Virus record (IMG/VR): IMGVR_UViG_3300008116_000067
Coordinates: 1 to 64,000 of that record
DNA from: a virus
Length of the DNA: 64,000 nt
Reading direction: 5' to 3' (one strand)
A program made the position numbers and the translations under genes. A model generated the notes under the pieces. That model saw nothing but the letters and a program-made list of their open reading frames with translations, ran no database searches and was not told where the DNA came from. Positions 1-6,276 of the stretch are shown in pieces (within the stretch, counting starts at the first letter, position 1; each line of letters begins with the position of its first letter).

Positions 1-11
1 AAATTCTTTTT

Positions 12-620
12 ATGAATAAATTATTATACTACTTTTTATACACTTTTAACTTCTTAAAATATAACTTTATTAAATTGTTATGTTTAATTAGTATCATACT
101 ATGTACTTTTTACTTAAAAGACTATCAAAGAGCGGATACTATCGAGAAGACTGATATTGTTGCTCAAATGGAAATTGAAGGATATTACATATATACCTAT
201 AAAGAGATTAAAGAAAATAATGTTGAATTTAATAACTTAACTTATGAAACTCCACAAAAAGTAGTCAATAATCAATTAATTACTAAATCATATAGTGGAT
301 ATAATATTGCTGTTTGGGTCTTATTTATATCATCAGTTATAACATTCCTTTTGGTAGGTTTTTTAAATTATTGGTTTGATTTACATGGTGTTTTTGAGAA
401 GACTGCTTTTCGTTTTATAAAAATGGATTTTGAAGATGGTTTTTATCATTATACACTATTTACTAGATTATTAAAAAAGAGTGATACTAAATTACAAATT
501 AGAGAAGTTAGACATCTACTATATAACTATTCTAATTTAAGAGAAACTAAATGGGAGCCAATCTTTATTTCCAAGGAAGAAATGAGAGAAAAAAAGTTAA
601 ATACTTTGTTTGATAAATAA
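12..620 (+). CDS. Small two-pass membrane protein with RExKLNxLF tail
   Basis: I do not recognise a family. Hydrophobic stretches at about residues 20-36 and 98-118 suggest two membrane segments with a polar domain of about 60 residues between them and a charged C-terminal domain after residue 120. The last 14 residues (EEMREKKLNTLF) belong to a C-terminal tail that recurs in several unrelated small proteins of this window. It is the first gene of a tight plus-strand run that reaches 2229. The start is the first ATG, and no Shine-Dalgarno is visible, as usual for Bacteroidetes phages. Function unknown. Confidence 0.7.
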   Translation: MNKLLYYFLYTFNFLKYNFIKLLCLISIILCTFYLKDYQRADTIEKTDIVAQMEIEGYYIYTYKEIKENNVEFNNLTYETPQKVVNNQLITKSYSGYNIAVWVLFISSVITFLLVGFLNYWFDLHGVFEKTAFRFIKMDFEDGFYHYTLFTRLLKKSDTKLQIREVRHLLYNYSNLRETKWEPIFISKEEMREKKLNTLFDK

Positions 621-649
621 TATTTTTTATCTTTATCAAAAATACTCTT

Positions 650-1162
650 ATGACACCAAATGTTACTTTAATACCAGATTATATCAACTCGGTTGATTTA
701 TTTGATTTTATTATAAACAACTGTGACTTTGATAGATCTATGAAGGCACGTTGGACCGCATCATTTGGTAAGTCATATGATTATAACGGAATGAGTTATC
801 GTGCTATTCCTTTCCCAGACAATTTTACAAATATATTAAACTTGATTAGTGATACGATTGGATTTTTACCAAATAACTGTTTGATAAATCTTTATCATGA
901 TGGTAAGAGTTCAATGGGCTATCATTCTGATAATACCGATATACTAACACCTGGAACTGGTGTGGTTATAATCTCATTGGGTAGTGACCGAATATTAAGA
1001 TTTAAGAACAAGATAGATCCAACTATAATAGTTGATTATACTTTAACAAATGGTTCTTTATTTTACATGGATGACTTAGTTCAGTCAGATTGGTTACACT
1101 CAATTCCGAAGTCTGATACAACATCACCTCGTATAAGTTTAACATTCAGAAATATAATATGA
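650..1162 (+). CDS. AlkB-like 2OG-Fe(II) dioxygenase
   Basis: Probable AlkB-family dioxygenase, which in this family removes alkyl groups from nucleic acid bases using 2-oxoglutarate, O2 and Fe(II). The iron ligands are visible as H92-x-D94 (GYHSDN) and H150 (DWLHS), and the C-terminal R161-x5-R167 (RISLTFR) fits the 2-oxoglutarate and substrate-binding arginines of AlkB. At 170 residues it is slightly shorter than E. coli AlkB, mainly at the N-terminus. Its stop overlaps the next start (ATGA), so the two are likely translationally coupled. Repair or protection of phage DNA or RNA is the probable role; the substrate cannot be read from the sequence. Confidence 0.88.
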   Translation: MTPNVTLIPDYINSVDLFDFIINNCDFDRSMKARWTASFGKSYDYNGMSYRAIPFPDNFTNILNLISDTIGFLPNNCLINLYHDGKSSMGYHSDNTDILTPGTGVVIISLGSDRILRFKNKIDPTIIVDYTLTNGSLFYMDDLVQSDWLHSIPKSDTTSPRISLTFRNII

Positions 1163-1386
1163 TACATTGTCATATATGTTATTCTACTGATATTGATGAA
1201 GATTTCATATGTGATATGTGTGATCAATATTATTGTGAAGATTGTTCATACACATTTACATTACATTATCAACACCAAGGAGCAAGATGTTATTGGTGTT
1301 CTGATCAAAAGAGAAGAAAACCTTTATCACCAGCTGATATAAGAGATAATAAGTTAAAAATAATTTTATGGAAAAATCACAATTAG
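1159..1386 (+). CDS. Cys-rich zinc-finger protein (RING/FYVE-like spacing)
   Basis: A 75-residue protein with four CxxC pairs: C4/C7, C18/C21, C26/C29 and C44/C47. This can bind two zinc ions in a cross-brace, as in FYVE, PHD or RING domains. The tail IRDNKLKIIL matches the recurring RDxKLxxLL C-terminal motif. It overlaps the upstream dioxygenase by 4 nt and the next gene by 19 nt, so it is part of an operon. A cross-brace finger suggests protein or nucleic acid binding. I would not call it a ubiquitin ligase, since nothing else here supports that. Confidence 0.7.
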   Translation: MIHCHICYSTDIDEDFICDMCDQYYCEDCSYTFTLHYQHQGARCYWCSDQKRRKPLSPADIRDNKLKIILWKNHN

Positions 1387-1781
1387 ATAATTTACTTAAA
1401 ATTTACGTTATATTTCATAAAAACTTTTTCCATCATCCAGATTACATAATGGAAAAGTGGGATGCTATTATTGGAACCAAAGTAGAAAGAAAAATTTTAA
1501 CAGAGACCTCTACAACTGGTCAAATTACTTGGTGTAATACTTGGTGTGTAAAATGGGAAGACTATTCTAATATAATTCATTTCTTTACGGTTTTAAGCTC
1601 TTATGACCTTGGTGAGATAACACCAGGTAAAATTATTGATATATATGATAGTTATATTGGTGATCCACATTTAATAAATAAAACTAATTGGAATGGTATA
1701 CACCGAGTTTCATTACATTATATGGAAGACTATATTAAAAAATATTTAAGAGAATATAATTTAGAATTATGTTTAAGATAG
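1368..1781 (+). CDS. Hypothetical protein (137 aa)
   Basis: No recognisable family. The protein is soluble, rich in Tyr, Trp and His, and has two closely spaced Cys in TWCNTWC near residue 60 that could bind metal or form a disulfide. It begins inside the end of the preceding zinc-finger gene and ends 13 nt inside the next gene, so it is embedded in the operon. It lacks the RDxKLxxLL tail shared by its neighbours. Confidence 0.65.
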   Translation: MEKSQLDNLLKIYVIFHKNFFHHPDYIMEKWDAIIGTKVERKILTETSTTGQITWCNTWCVKWEDYSNIIHFFTVLSSYDLGEITPGKIIDIYDSYIGDPHLINKTNWNGIHRVSLHYMEDYIKKYLREYNLELCLR

Positions 1782-1999
1782 GAGATAGATTGGAATCAAG
1801 TGAATATGATAAAATTCAAAATGGTATTGAATATGTCACTATAACAAGTATCAATAAGAAAAATAAAATTTATCATTGGGAAGCAGATGATAAATGGTTT
1901 GGTGGTAGAATTGTATCTGGATATAGATTTGAAGATTCTAAACTTTATATTTCAAAAGAGGATAGAAGAGATAATAAACTAAATGATTTATTAAACTAA
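1769..1999 (+). CDS. Small protein with RRDNKLNDLL tail
   Basis: A 76-residue protein with an N-terminal FKIGDRLESSEYDK segment that looks like a small beta-barrel fold, and the C-terminal tail EDRRDNKLNDLLN. The N-terminal part resembles that of the next gene (FRIGDIVEI), so the two are probably distant duplicates. It overlaps the upstream gene by 13 nt. Function unknown; the tail is the most informative part. Confidence 0.6.
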   Translation: MFKIGDRLESSEYDKIQNGIEYVTITSINKKNKIYHWEADDKWFGGRIVSGYRFEDSKLYISKEDRRDNKLNDLLN

Positions 2000-2001
2000 T
2001 T

Positions 2002-2229
2002 ATGTTTGTTATTATGTGTAAATTTAGAATTGGTGATATAGTTGAAATAGTTGCTATACCAAATAGTGAGTTATATAAAGTTATTAAATTTGATGGTGTT
2101 TTCATTGTTTGTAGAAACATAAAACACTGTGATAATATAAAATATTCAGAGACATATTTCTTTGAGAGTGAGATTCATCTAAATAAATCCGAAACTAGAG
2201 ATAATATTATAGATAACTTATTAAGTTGA
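2002..2229 (+). CDS. Small protein, likely duplicate of the preceding gene
   Basis: A 75-residue protein with CKFRIGDIVEIV near the start and ETRDNIIDNLLS at the end. It shares a GD-containing beta-rich start and an RDN-type tail with the protein that ends 2 nt upstream. A second possible start is the Met just before CKFRIG. Its 3' end overlaps by a few bases the convergent HNH remnant. Function unknown. Confidence 0.6.
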   Translation: MFVIMCKFRIGDIVEIVAIPNSELYKVIKFDGVFIVCRNIKHCDNIKYSETYFFESEIHLNKSETRDNIIDNLLS

Positions 2230-2926
2230 TTTTATCCATTTTCTGATAGCATTATCAGATACTCCATATCTTCGACCAGTCTCTTTATATCCAAACTCTT
2301 TTATTTCTTTTAATAAATCTTCAACCGATGGTCTATCTACTTTTCTAATTGATGTAGAATGACATTTATTACACATTTTGGATGTTTTTTTTATTTGTTT
2401 TCCACAAATACAATATTTATTTTTAGATTTTTTATCATATTTTGATTTTCTTAGTTCCGATGAACTGCTCTTTTTTGTGGATTTACAGTATGTACTTGTC
2501 TGACTATGACAATTTGGACACAATATTCTTAGATTTTCTAATCTATTATCTAAATTATCACCATTTTTATGATCTAAATGTAATGATATTGGTTTATCAT
2601 TCCAGTTTTCTATACCACATTCTTCACATTCATATATCTTTAAACCCTCATCAATTAGTCTTTTTTTAAGTTTATGTGTATTTGTATATGTTGAATTTTC
2701 AACTAAAATGTCTTCTATTGGGTATTTTTTATTAAAAGATCTGAATTTATCACCAGGGTTCCATGCCCTTCCGGTAATGACTTATATCAATATTATAAAT
2801 ATTGAAATATTTTTTTAAACTCTTGTAGTTACCACCGATTGGTCTTATTCCAAGTTTTCTACAAACATCCGCTATTGATAGCGATTCAATAACAAATCTT
2901 TCTAATAAATCTTTATCATACTTCAT
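2221..2926 (-). pseudogene. Frameshifted HNH homing endonuclease at the end of tRNA array A
   Basis: Two frames together encode an HNH endonuclease of the kind found elsewhere in the tRNA region. The first starts at 2926 (MKYDKDLLERFV, then an HTH-like segment) and stops after about 58 codons. The rest is open in another frame from about 2777, with AWNPGDKF, the HNH core (LHLDHKNGDN, LCPNCH), Cys pairs and a C-terminal GVSDNAIRKW helix-turn-helix. The frame changes near 2775, where an expected HYTGRAWNPG reads as HYRKGMEPW followed by a stop. A late-type TTTAATATATA lies upstream. Either a decayed gene or, less likely, one needing frameshifting. Confidence 0.75.
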
Positions 2927-2996
2927 TATTATACATTTTAATTTTTTTTATATATTAAAATGTGTAGTCTTCCTTTACCAATGACTTTTAAGTTCG

Positions 2997-3079
2997 TACT
3001 CCTGGAGGGAGTTGAACCCTCACCCAAATCTATGGACAGCATTTTAAGTGCTGCGTGTCTGCCATTCCACCACAGGAGC
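2997..3079 (-). tRNA. tRNA-Leu(UAA)
   Basis: Class II cloverleaf of 83 nt. Acceptor GCTCCTG pairs with CAGGAGT (G-U at the end), discriminator A. Anticodon loop CTTAAAA gives UAA, and a long variable arm is present. CCA is not encoded. It is the last canonical tRNA of array A. Confidence 0.93.
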
Positions 3080-3099
3080 AAATAAATAGAGGAAAGTTT

Positions 3100-3175
3100 C
3101 AAAGAGTGAATGTGGATTTGAACCACTAAGTTTGATTTTAAGTCAAATTGTAAACCATTTACGAAGTAACTCTTT
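3100..3175 (-). tRNA. Degenerate or chimeric tRNA-Leu(UAA)-like gene
   Basis: The anticodon arm TTTGA-CTTAAAA-TCAAA (UAA) and T-loop TTCAAAT are intact, and AAAGAGT/ACTCTTT can pair at the ends. The parts do not fit a standard cloverleaf: three extra bases lie between T-stem and acceptor, the D-arm is odd, and there is no long variable arm expected of tRNA-Leu. Its 5' part shares a 13-mer with the interrupted Asn tRNA at 7449-7576. It may be decayed or recombinant. Confidence 0.5.
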
Positions 3176-3193
3176 TGATCACCATCTATTTAG

Positions 3194-3266
3194 TTGGGAA
3201 TGTGGGTTACGATCCCACTACCTTTAGTATGTAACACTAACGCTCTCCCGATTGAGCTAATTCCCA
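3194..3266 (-). tRNA. tRNA-Val(UAC)
   Basis: Standard 73-nt cloverleaf: acceptor TGGGAAT/ATTCCCA, discriminator A, D-stem GCTC/GAGC, anticodon loop GTTACAT. The T-loop reads ATCGTAA instead of TTCGAnn, swapping positions 54 and 58. Confidence 0.93.
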
Positions 3267-3275
3267 GTATTTTAG

Positions 3276-3348
3276 TAGGAGATATGGGTTACGATCCCAT
3301 TGCCTTCACCATGTCGAAGTGACGCTCTACCAATTGAGCTAATCTCCT
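3276..3348 (-). tRNA. tRNA-Val(GAC) with C33
   Basis: Acceptor AGGAGAT/ATCTCCT, discriminator A. The anticodon loop TCGACAT gives GAC, but position 33 is C instead of the nearly universal U33 that makes the U-turn. T-loop ATCGTAA. The rest of the fold is normal. Confidence 0.88.
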
Positions 3349-3357
3349 ATTATTTAG

Positions 3358-3427
3358 TACCGCACGTGAGGTTCGAACTCACTTAGTCAACCATATGAGG
3401 GTCGACCCTTTTCCACTAAGCCGCGGC
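3358..3427 (-). tRNA. tRNA-Met(CAU) or Ile2, short
   Basis: 70 nt. Anticodon arm CGACC-CTCATAT-GGTTG gives CAU. T-arm GTGAG-TTCGAAC-CTCAC is normal. The acceptor GCCGCGG/GTGCGGT has a G-G mismatch at 7-66 and two G-U pairs, and the D-arm is weak. A CAU anticodon can be Met or lysidine-modified Ile; the leader peptide of this array contains both Met and Ile codons. Confidence 0.75.
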
Positions 3428-3437
3428 ATTTACTTTG

Positions 3438-3511
3438 AGCACCAGGAGGGATTTGAACCCCCGTTAATACGCTTTGCAGGCGTATGCCTAAAACCACTCG
3501 ACCACTGGTGC
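3438..3511 (-). tRNA. tRNA-Cys(GCA)
   Basis: Acceptor GCACCAG/CTGGTGC, discriminator U (the Cys identity base). Anticodon loop CTGCAAA. It starts 5 nt after the HNH gene on the same strand. Confidence 0.94.
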
Positions 3512-3516
3512 GTGTC

Positions 3517-4203
3517 TTATTTTAACCATTTTCTTATAGTGTTATCAGAAACACCATATTTTCTACCAACCGATGAATATCCTAATTCAGATACCTCATG
3601 CTTAAGTTCTTCTATATCTGGTCTAATATTTTTTCGTTGTAGTAGTTTATAACATATATTACAATTAGTGGATTTTGAATTCATGAAATTACCACAACTA
3701 CATTTTTTTTTATTTTCTTTTATTTTTTTCTCTTTCTCTTTTACTTTCTTTTTATTATTTTCACTCTTTGTCTTTTTACCAGAATAATTATCTGTTTTAG
3801 AATGACAATTTGGACATAATATCATTAGATTACTTAGATTATTATTAAATCTATCACCATCTATATGATGTAACTCAATTGGTATCTTCTCACCTAACCA
3901 CTCACTTAAATTACAACTCTCACATATGTGATTTTTTATCCCGTCTTCTATTAACTTATTCTTTAATTTATGACTTGATAAATAAATATTATTATTTATA
4001 TAATAAAGAGCTTCTTTTCTACTATTTGATATTTTATACCCTTTAGCCCCTTGATTACCAAAATATTCAATACCCATTATATCTAAGTATGAATTAAGTG
4101 TGGAGTATCTACAATTTAATATTTTACATATTTCTATTTTTGGTTTATTTTCACTAACCATACTAATTATCAAATCTCTTTTCTCTAATATATCATGTCT
4201 CAT
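3517..4203 (-). CDS. HNH homing endonuclease inside tRNA array A
   Basis: Site-specific HNH endonuclease of the free-standing homing type. An N-terminal HTH-like part (KPKIEICKILNCRYSTLNSYL) is followed by a zinc-ribbon/HNH core with CESC, ELHHIDGDRFNNN and LCPNCH, then a second Cys cluster (CSCG...CNIC). A C-terminal GVSDNTIRKW helix-turn-helix matches the frameshifted copy at 2221-2926. I chose the ATG at 4203 (MRHDILEK); a GTG at 4227 is possible and sits next to the TATATA element. It separates tRNA-Leu(UAG) from tRNA-Cys and probably spreads into tRNA clusters. Confidence 0.9.
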   Translation of the reverse strand: MRHDILEKRDLIISMVSENKPKIEICKILNCRYSTLNSYLDIMGIEYFGNQGAKGYKISNSRKEALYYINNNIYLSSHKLKNKLIEDGIKNHICESCNLSEWLGEKIPIELHHIDGDRFNNNLSNLMILCPNCHSKTDNYSGKKTKSENNKKKVKEKEKKIKENKKKCSCGNFMNSKSTNCNICYKLLQRKNIRPDIEELKHEVSELGYSSVGRKYGVSDNTIRKWLK

Positions 4204-4255
4204 TTTTTTTAATTCTTTTTTATACACTATATATAAAAAAGTAATGTGTCTGTTG

Positions 4256-4346
4256 TATCAGTGGTCGGACTCGAACCGACAATGTTTTCCACGTGGGTAT
4301 TAGTTCCTAAGACTAACGCGTTTCAACCAAATTTCGCCACACTGAC
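4256..4346 (-). tRNA. tRNA-Leu(UAG)
   Basis: Class II, 91 nt. Acceptor GTCAGTG/CACTGAT, discriminator A, anticodon loop CTTAGGA gives UAG, long variable arm, T-arm GTCGG-TTCGAGT-CCGAC. Confidence 0.92.
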
Positions 4347-4352
4347 ATATCG

Positions 4353-4424
4353 AGCTGATGGAGGGACTTGAACCCCCATTTCATCTTTACAAGAGACGAG
4401 TAATGACCGTTATACGACATCAGC
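4353..4424 (-). tRNA. tRNA-Thr(UGU)
   Basis: Acceptor GCTGATG/CATCAGC, discriminator U, anticodon loop CTTGTAA. All stems pair. Confidence 0.94.
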
Positions 4425-4430
4425 ATTTAG

Positions 4431-4503
4431 TAGTTGATGCGGGTTACGATCCCACTACCTCCGACGTATCAGATCGGCGCTCTACCAATTGAGCTAATCA
4501 ACT
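4431..4503 (-). tRNA. tRNA-Ile(GAU)
   Basis: Acceptor AGTTGAT/ATCAACT, discriminator A, anticodon arm CCGAT-CTGATAC-GTCGG. T-loop ATCGTAA has the 54/58 swap. Class I scaffold, in contrast to the second GAU tRNA at 4591-4675. Confidence 0.93.
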
Positions 4504-4509
4504 ATTTAG

Positions 4510-4582
4510 TAGTCCTACCGGGATTCGAACCCAGACGAAACGCTTAGAAGGCGCTTATGCTATCCAGTTACATCATAGAACC
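4510..4582 (-). tRNA. tRNA-Arg(UCU)
   Basis: Acceptor GGTTCTA/TAGGACT, discriminator A, anticodon loop CTTCTAA gives UCU, which reads AGA/AGG, the main Arg codons of this AT-rich genome. Confidence 0.92.
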
Positions 4583-4590
4583 ATTTTTTG

Positions 4591-4675
4591 TCGGTAGGGT
4601 GGGATTTGAACCCACGTTATACTTTCGTATCCAGTGTATCAGACTGGTCCCTGAAAACCGCTCGGGTACCTACCG
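4591..4675 (-). tRNA. Class II tRNA with GAU (Ile-type) anticodon
   Basis: 85 nt with acceptor CGGTAGG/CCTACCG, discriminator A, a Ser/Tyr-like D-arm (CCCGAGCGG...) and a variable-arm hairpin ATAC-GAAA-GTAT. The perfect anticodon stem CCAGT/ACTGG encloses CTGATAC, the same loop as tRNA-Ile(GAU). A long variable arm is normal for Ser, Leu and bacterial Tyr, not Ile. The stop codon of the upstream HNH gene lies in the anticodon loop. Confidence 0.85.
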
Positions 4676-5235
4676 TTTAATCTATCTAATCTTTTTTGTT
4701 CTTCTAAATTGAAATGTATTTCACCATGACAATTTCTACAAACTAAAATACATTTATCAACTTCACTTTTTAATTTCTCAAAAGAGTTTGTTTTTCCACT
4801 AATTGTAAAGTCTTTCTCTTCGGGGTTTAAATGGTGGAATTCTAATGATGTTATACATTTGTTATAACCACATATTTCACAATTATTACCTTTATACTCT
4901 ACTAATTTTATTTTAACTCTTCTTCTCCATTCTATTACATTTCTCGAATTTCTATTATCTTCTCTTAATTTATCTGATTTATTTTTATATCTTTTAATTG
5001 TACTTATAGATAAGTTAAATTTATCAGAAGCCTCTTTTATACTATGATTTTCACAATATTTTTTTATTTCATTTATATCCAAATCATTTACTTTTTTAAG
5101 TTTACCAATATCATTCATTCCATATCTCTTACAATGATATCCAATTGTCGATTTAGATATTTTTAGTTCTTTACTTATTTCATCATAACTTTTACCTTCA
5201 TTTCTTAATTCAATTATTTTATCTTTTGTTTTCAT
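4639..5235 (-). CDS. HNH homing endonuclease overlapping a tRNA
   Basis: 198-residue HNH endonuclease. Two helix-turn-helix segments (YDEISKELKISKSTIGYH and KEASDKFNLSISTIKRYK) probably read the target site; the HNH core follows with CEICGY, LEFHHLNPEEKDF and LVCRNCHGEIHF. The last 12 codons run into tRNA 4591-4675, and the TGA stop at 4639-4641 overlaps the GAU anticodon, so the C-terminal residues (NGRYPSGFQGPV) are a by-product of tRNA sequence. A late-type TTTAATATATA lies upstream near 5260, suggesting separate expression from the array transcript. Confidence 0.9.
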   Translation of the reverse strand: MKTKDKIIELRNEGKSYDEISKELKISKSTIGYHCKRYGMNDIGKLKKVNDLDINEIKKYCENHSIKEASDKFNLSISTIKRYKNKSDKLREDNRNSRNVIEWRRRVKIKLVEYKGNNCEICGYNKCITSLEFHHLNPEEKDFTISGKTNSFEKLKSEVDKCILVCRNCHGEIHFNLEEQKRLDRLNGRYPSGFQGPV

Positions 5236-5303
5236 AATCTCTAATATATTTTACTTATATATTAAAACTTATGAGCTTTCTTTAACCATTTTGGTTAAGT
5301 TAG

Positions 5304-5377
5304 CGGATTTGATAGGACTCGAACCTACTATCTTCTGCTTAACAGGCAGTAGCTTATACCACTTAAGCTTCAAATCC
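5304..5377 (-). tRNA. tRNA-Asn(GUU)
   Basis: Acceptor GGATTTG/CAAATCC, discriminator G as expected for Asn, anticodon loop CTGTTAA. The outermost anticodon-stem pair is A-A. Confidence 0.92.
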
Positions 5378-5389
5378 TTTATATTTTTG

Positions 5390-5477
5390 AGGGCCCGGTA
5401 GGATTCGAACCTACTTTATTTCAATTTTTCATACAGTGATTAACAGTCACCAGCTAAAACCATTAAGCTACTGACCC
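5390..5477 (-). tRNA. Odd tRNA with GUU (Asn-type) anticodon and 20-nt variable region
   Basis: First tRNA of array A, 13 nt after the attenuator hairpin. Anticodon arm GGTGA-CTGTTAA-TCACT, T-arm GTAGG-TTCGAAT-CCTAC, acceptor GGGTCAG/CGGGCCC with one A-G mismatch, discriminator U instead of the Asn G73. The variable region (about 20 nt, AT-rich) forms no clear stem. It may be a decaying or insertion-bearing Asn tRNA. Confidence 0.75.
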
Positions 5478-5489
5478 GTATGTAAAATA

Positions 5490-5523
5490 AAAAACCCTCA
5501 GATTTTTTGTCTGAGGGTTTTTC
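5490..5523 (-). terminator. Terminator/attenuator hairpin before tRNA array A
   Basis: On the minus strand a 9-bp stem (ACCCTCAGA/TCTGAGGGT) with an A-rich loop is followed by TTTTTT. It lies between the leader ORF and the first tRNA, with no room for a promoter after it, so the array must be transcribed through it. Its 5' arm is complementary to leader positions 5566-5575. Confidence 0.9.
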
Positions 5524-5545
5524 AAGTTTTTTATTCTATAAAAAT

Positions 5546-5662
5546 TTATAGAGTAGTTAAGTCATGAAAACCCTCACTATGTCTAATACATAACGTATTT
5601 AACACCATCACTGTATTCAGTGTGTTATTTACATTAATCATATTTAAGTTAATAGTTCTCAT
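5546..5662 (-). CDS. Leader peptide A of the tRNA-array attenuator
   Basis: A 38-codon ORF. It starts MRTI and ends DLTTL like leader C. Residues 1-27 use only Met, Arg, Thr, Ile, Asn, Leu, Val and Cys (residues 4-14 INLNMINVNNT; 15-27 LNTVMVLNTLCIR), exactly the specificities of the downstream array A tRNAs. Codons 30-33 (GAG GGT TTT C) can pair with the 5' arm of the terminator that follows 22 nt after the stop. A Bacteroidetes-type promoter lies upstream. By analogy with trp/his leaders, stalling at control codons should favour the antiterminator. The peptide itself may have no other role. Inference from sequence only. Confidence 0.85.
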   Translation of the reverse strand: MRTINLNMINVNNTLNTVMVLNTLCIRHSEGFHDLTTL

Positions 5663-5708
5663 TGTTTTTATATTTTAATTGTTTTTATTCTGTTTTAATT
5701 TTACTTTA

Positions 5709-5742
5709 CAAAGATACAAAAGTTTTTTAAATATCCAAAAAG
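5709..5742 (-). promoter_or_regulatory. Bacteroidetes-type promoter for leader A
   Basis: TATCTTTG matches the -7 consensus TAnnTTTG, with TTTTTGG about 19 nt upstream as the -33 element. It lies about 47 nt upstream of the leader A start. Confidence 0.75.
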
Positions 5743-5810
5743 TTTTTTTAATTTTTTATTATATATTAAAAAACTTTTCTCCCTTTTGTGTTTTTGTTAT
5801 ATTTATACTA

Positions 5811-5842
5811 CAAATTTAGTAAAAAGTTTTAAATATACCAAA
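5811..5842 (-). promoter_or_regulatory. Second Bacteroidetes-type promoter upstream of leader A
   Basis: TTTG-N20-TAAATTTG followed by TAGTATAA. The stretch around it is nearly the same as the promoter of leader C (8632-8663), including AATTTGGTA and AAAACTTTT, so both leaders seem to carry a copied promoter block. Confidence 0.7.
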
Positions 5843-5845
5843 TTT

Positions 5846-6247
5846 TTATAATATTTTTTTCCAAAATCTTTCTGGAAGATGTATGTTCTCAATATTTACA
5901 CACTCATTAAATAGTGGTGCAACATCTTTTGGTTTTAATCCAGCTAAACCACATCCTACTTCAGTTACTAAAAATATCAAATTCTGATTGTTTTTAGCAA
6001 ATTCAATAAAATCATCAACAAATGGTTTTATCTCAACTATTGAAAGTGTTCTTCTAATAGAAGCGTCTTTGGTTGGTATTCCATAAGTTCTACCTTGTAA
6101 ACCAGCGGCTTGACCCCATTTAGCTCCCCAGGTAAGAGCTTGTTTAGCTGCTCCTTTTCCGTGTCTACCAGATAAATTAGAACCAAAAACAAATATTTCA
6201 TTTGTGTTTAGTTTTGTGATGTTATCTGATGTTACTCTATTTTCCAT
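5846..6247 (-). CDS. Macro-domain-like protein (A1S_2505-type phage protein)
   Basis: 133-residue protein with the pattern IFVFGSNLSGRHGKGAAKQAL near residue 18, typical of a phage and bacterial macro-domain-like family. Related folds bind ADP-ribose or NAD-derived metabolites, so roles in removing ADP-ribose or countering NAD-based defence are possible. VTEVGCGLAG near residue 95 fits the second ligand loop. It lies upstream of leader A on the same strand. The exact substrate cannot be inferred. Confidence 0.82.
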   Translation of the reverse strand: MENRVTSDNITKLNTNEIFVFGSNLSGRHGKGAAKQALTWGAKWGQAAGLQGRTYGIPTKDASIRRTLSIVEIKPFVDDFIEFAKNNQNLIFLVTEVGCGLAGLKPKDVAPLFNECVNIENIHLPERFWKKIL

Positions 6248-6276
6248 ACGTGTTATATTAAAAATGAATAATAAGT

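Noticed and set aside
1159-1386. RING-type ubiquitin ligase
   Set aside because: Only the Cys spacing fits; there is no partner system and treble-clef fingers have many roles.
3395-3652. Plus-strand ORFs across the tRNA arrays (also near 6502-6717, 6771-6968 and 8030-8534)
   Set aside because: They are reverse complements of tRNA genes; their repeated phrases come from T-arm sequence, and the minus strand folds into good cloverleafs.
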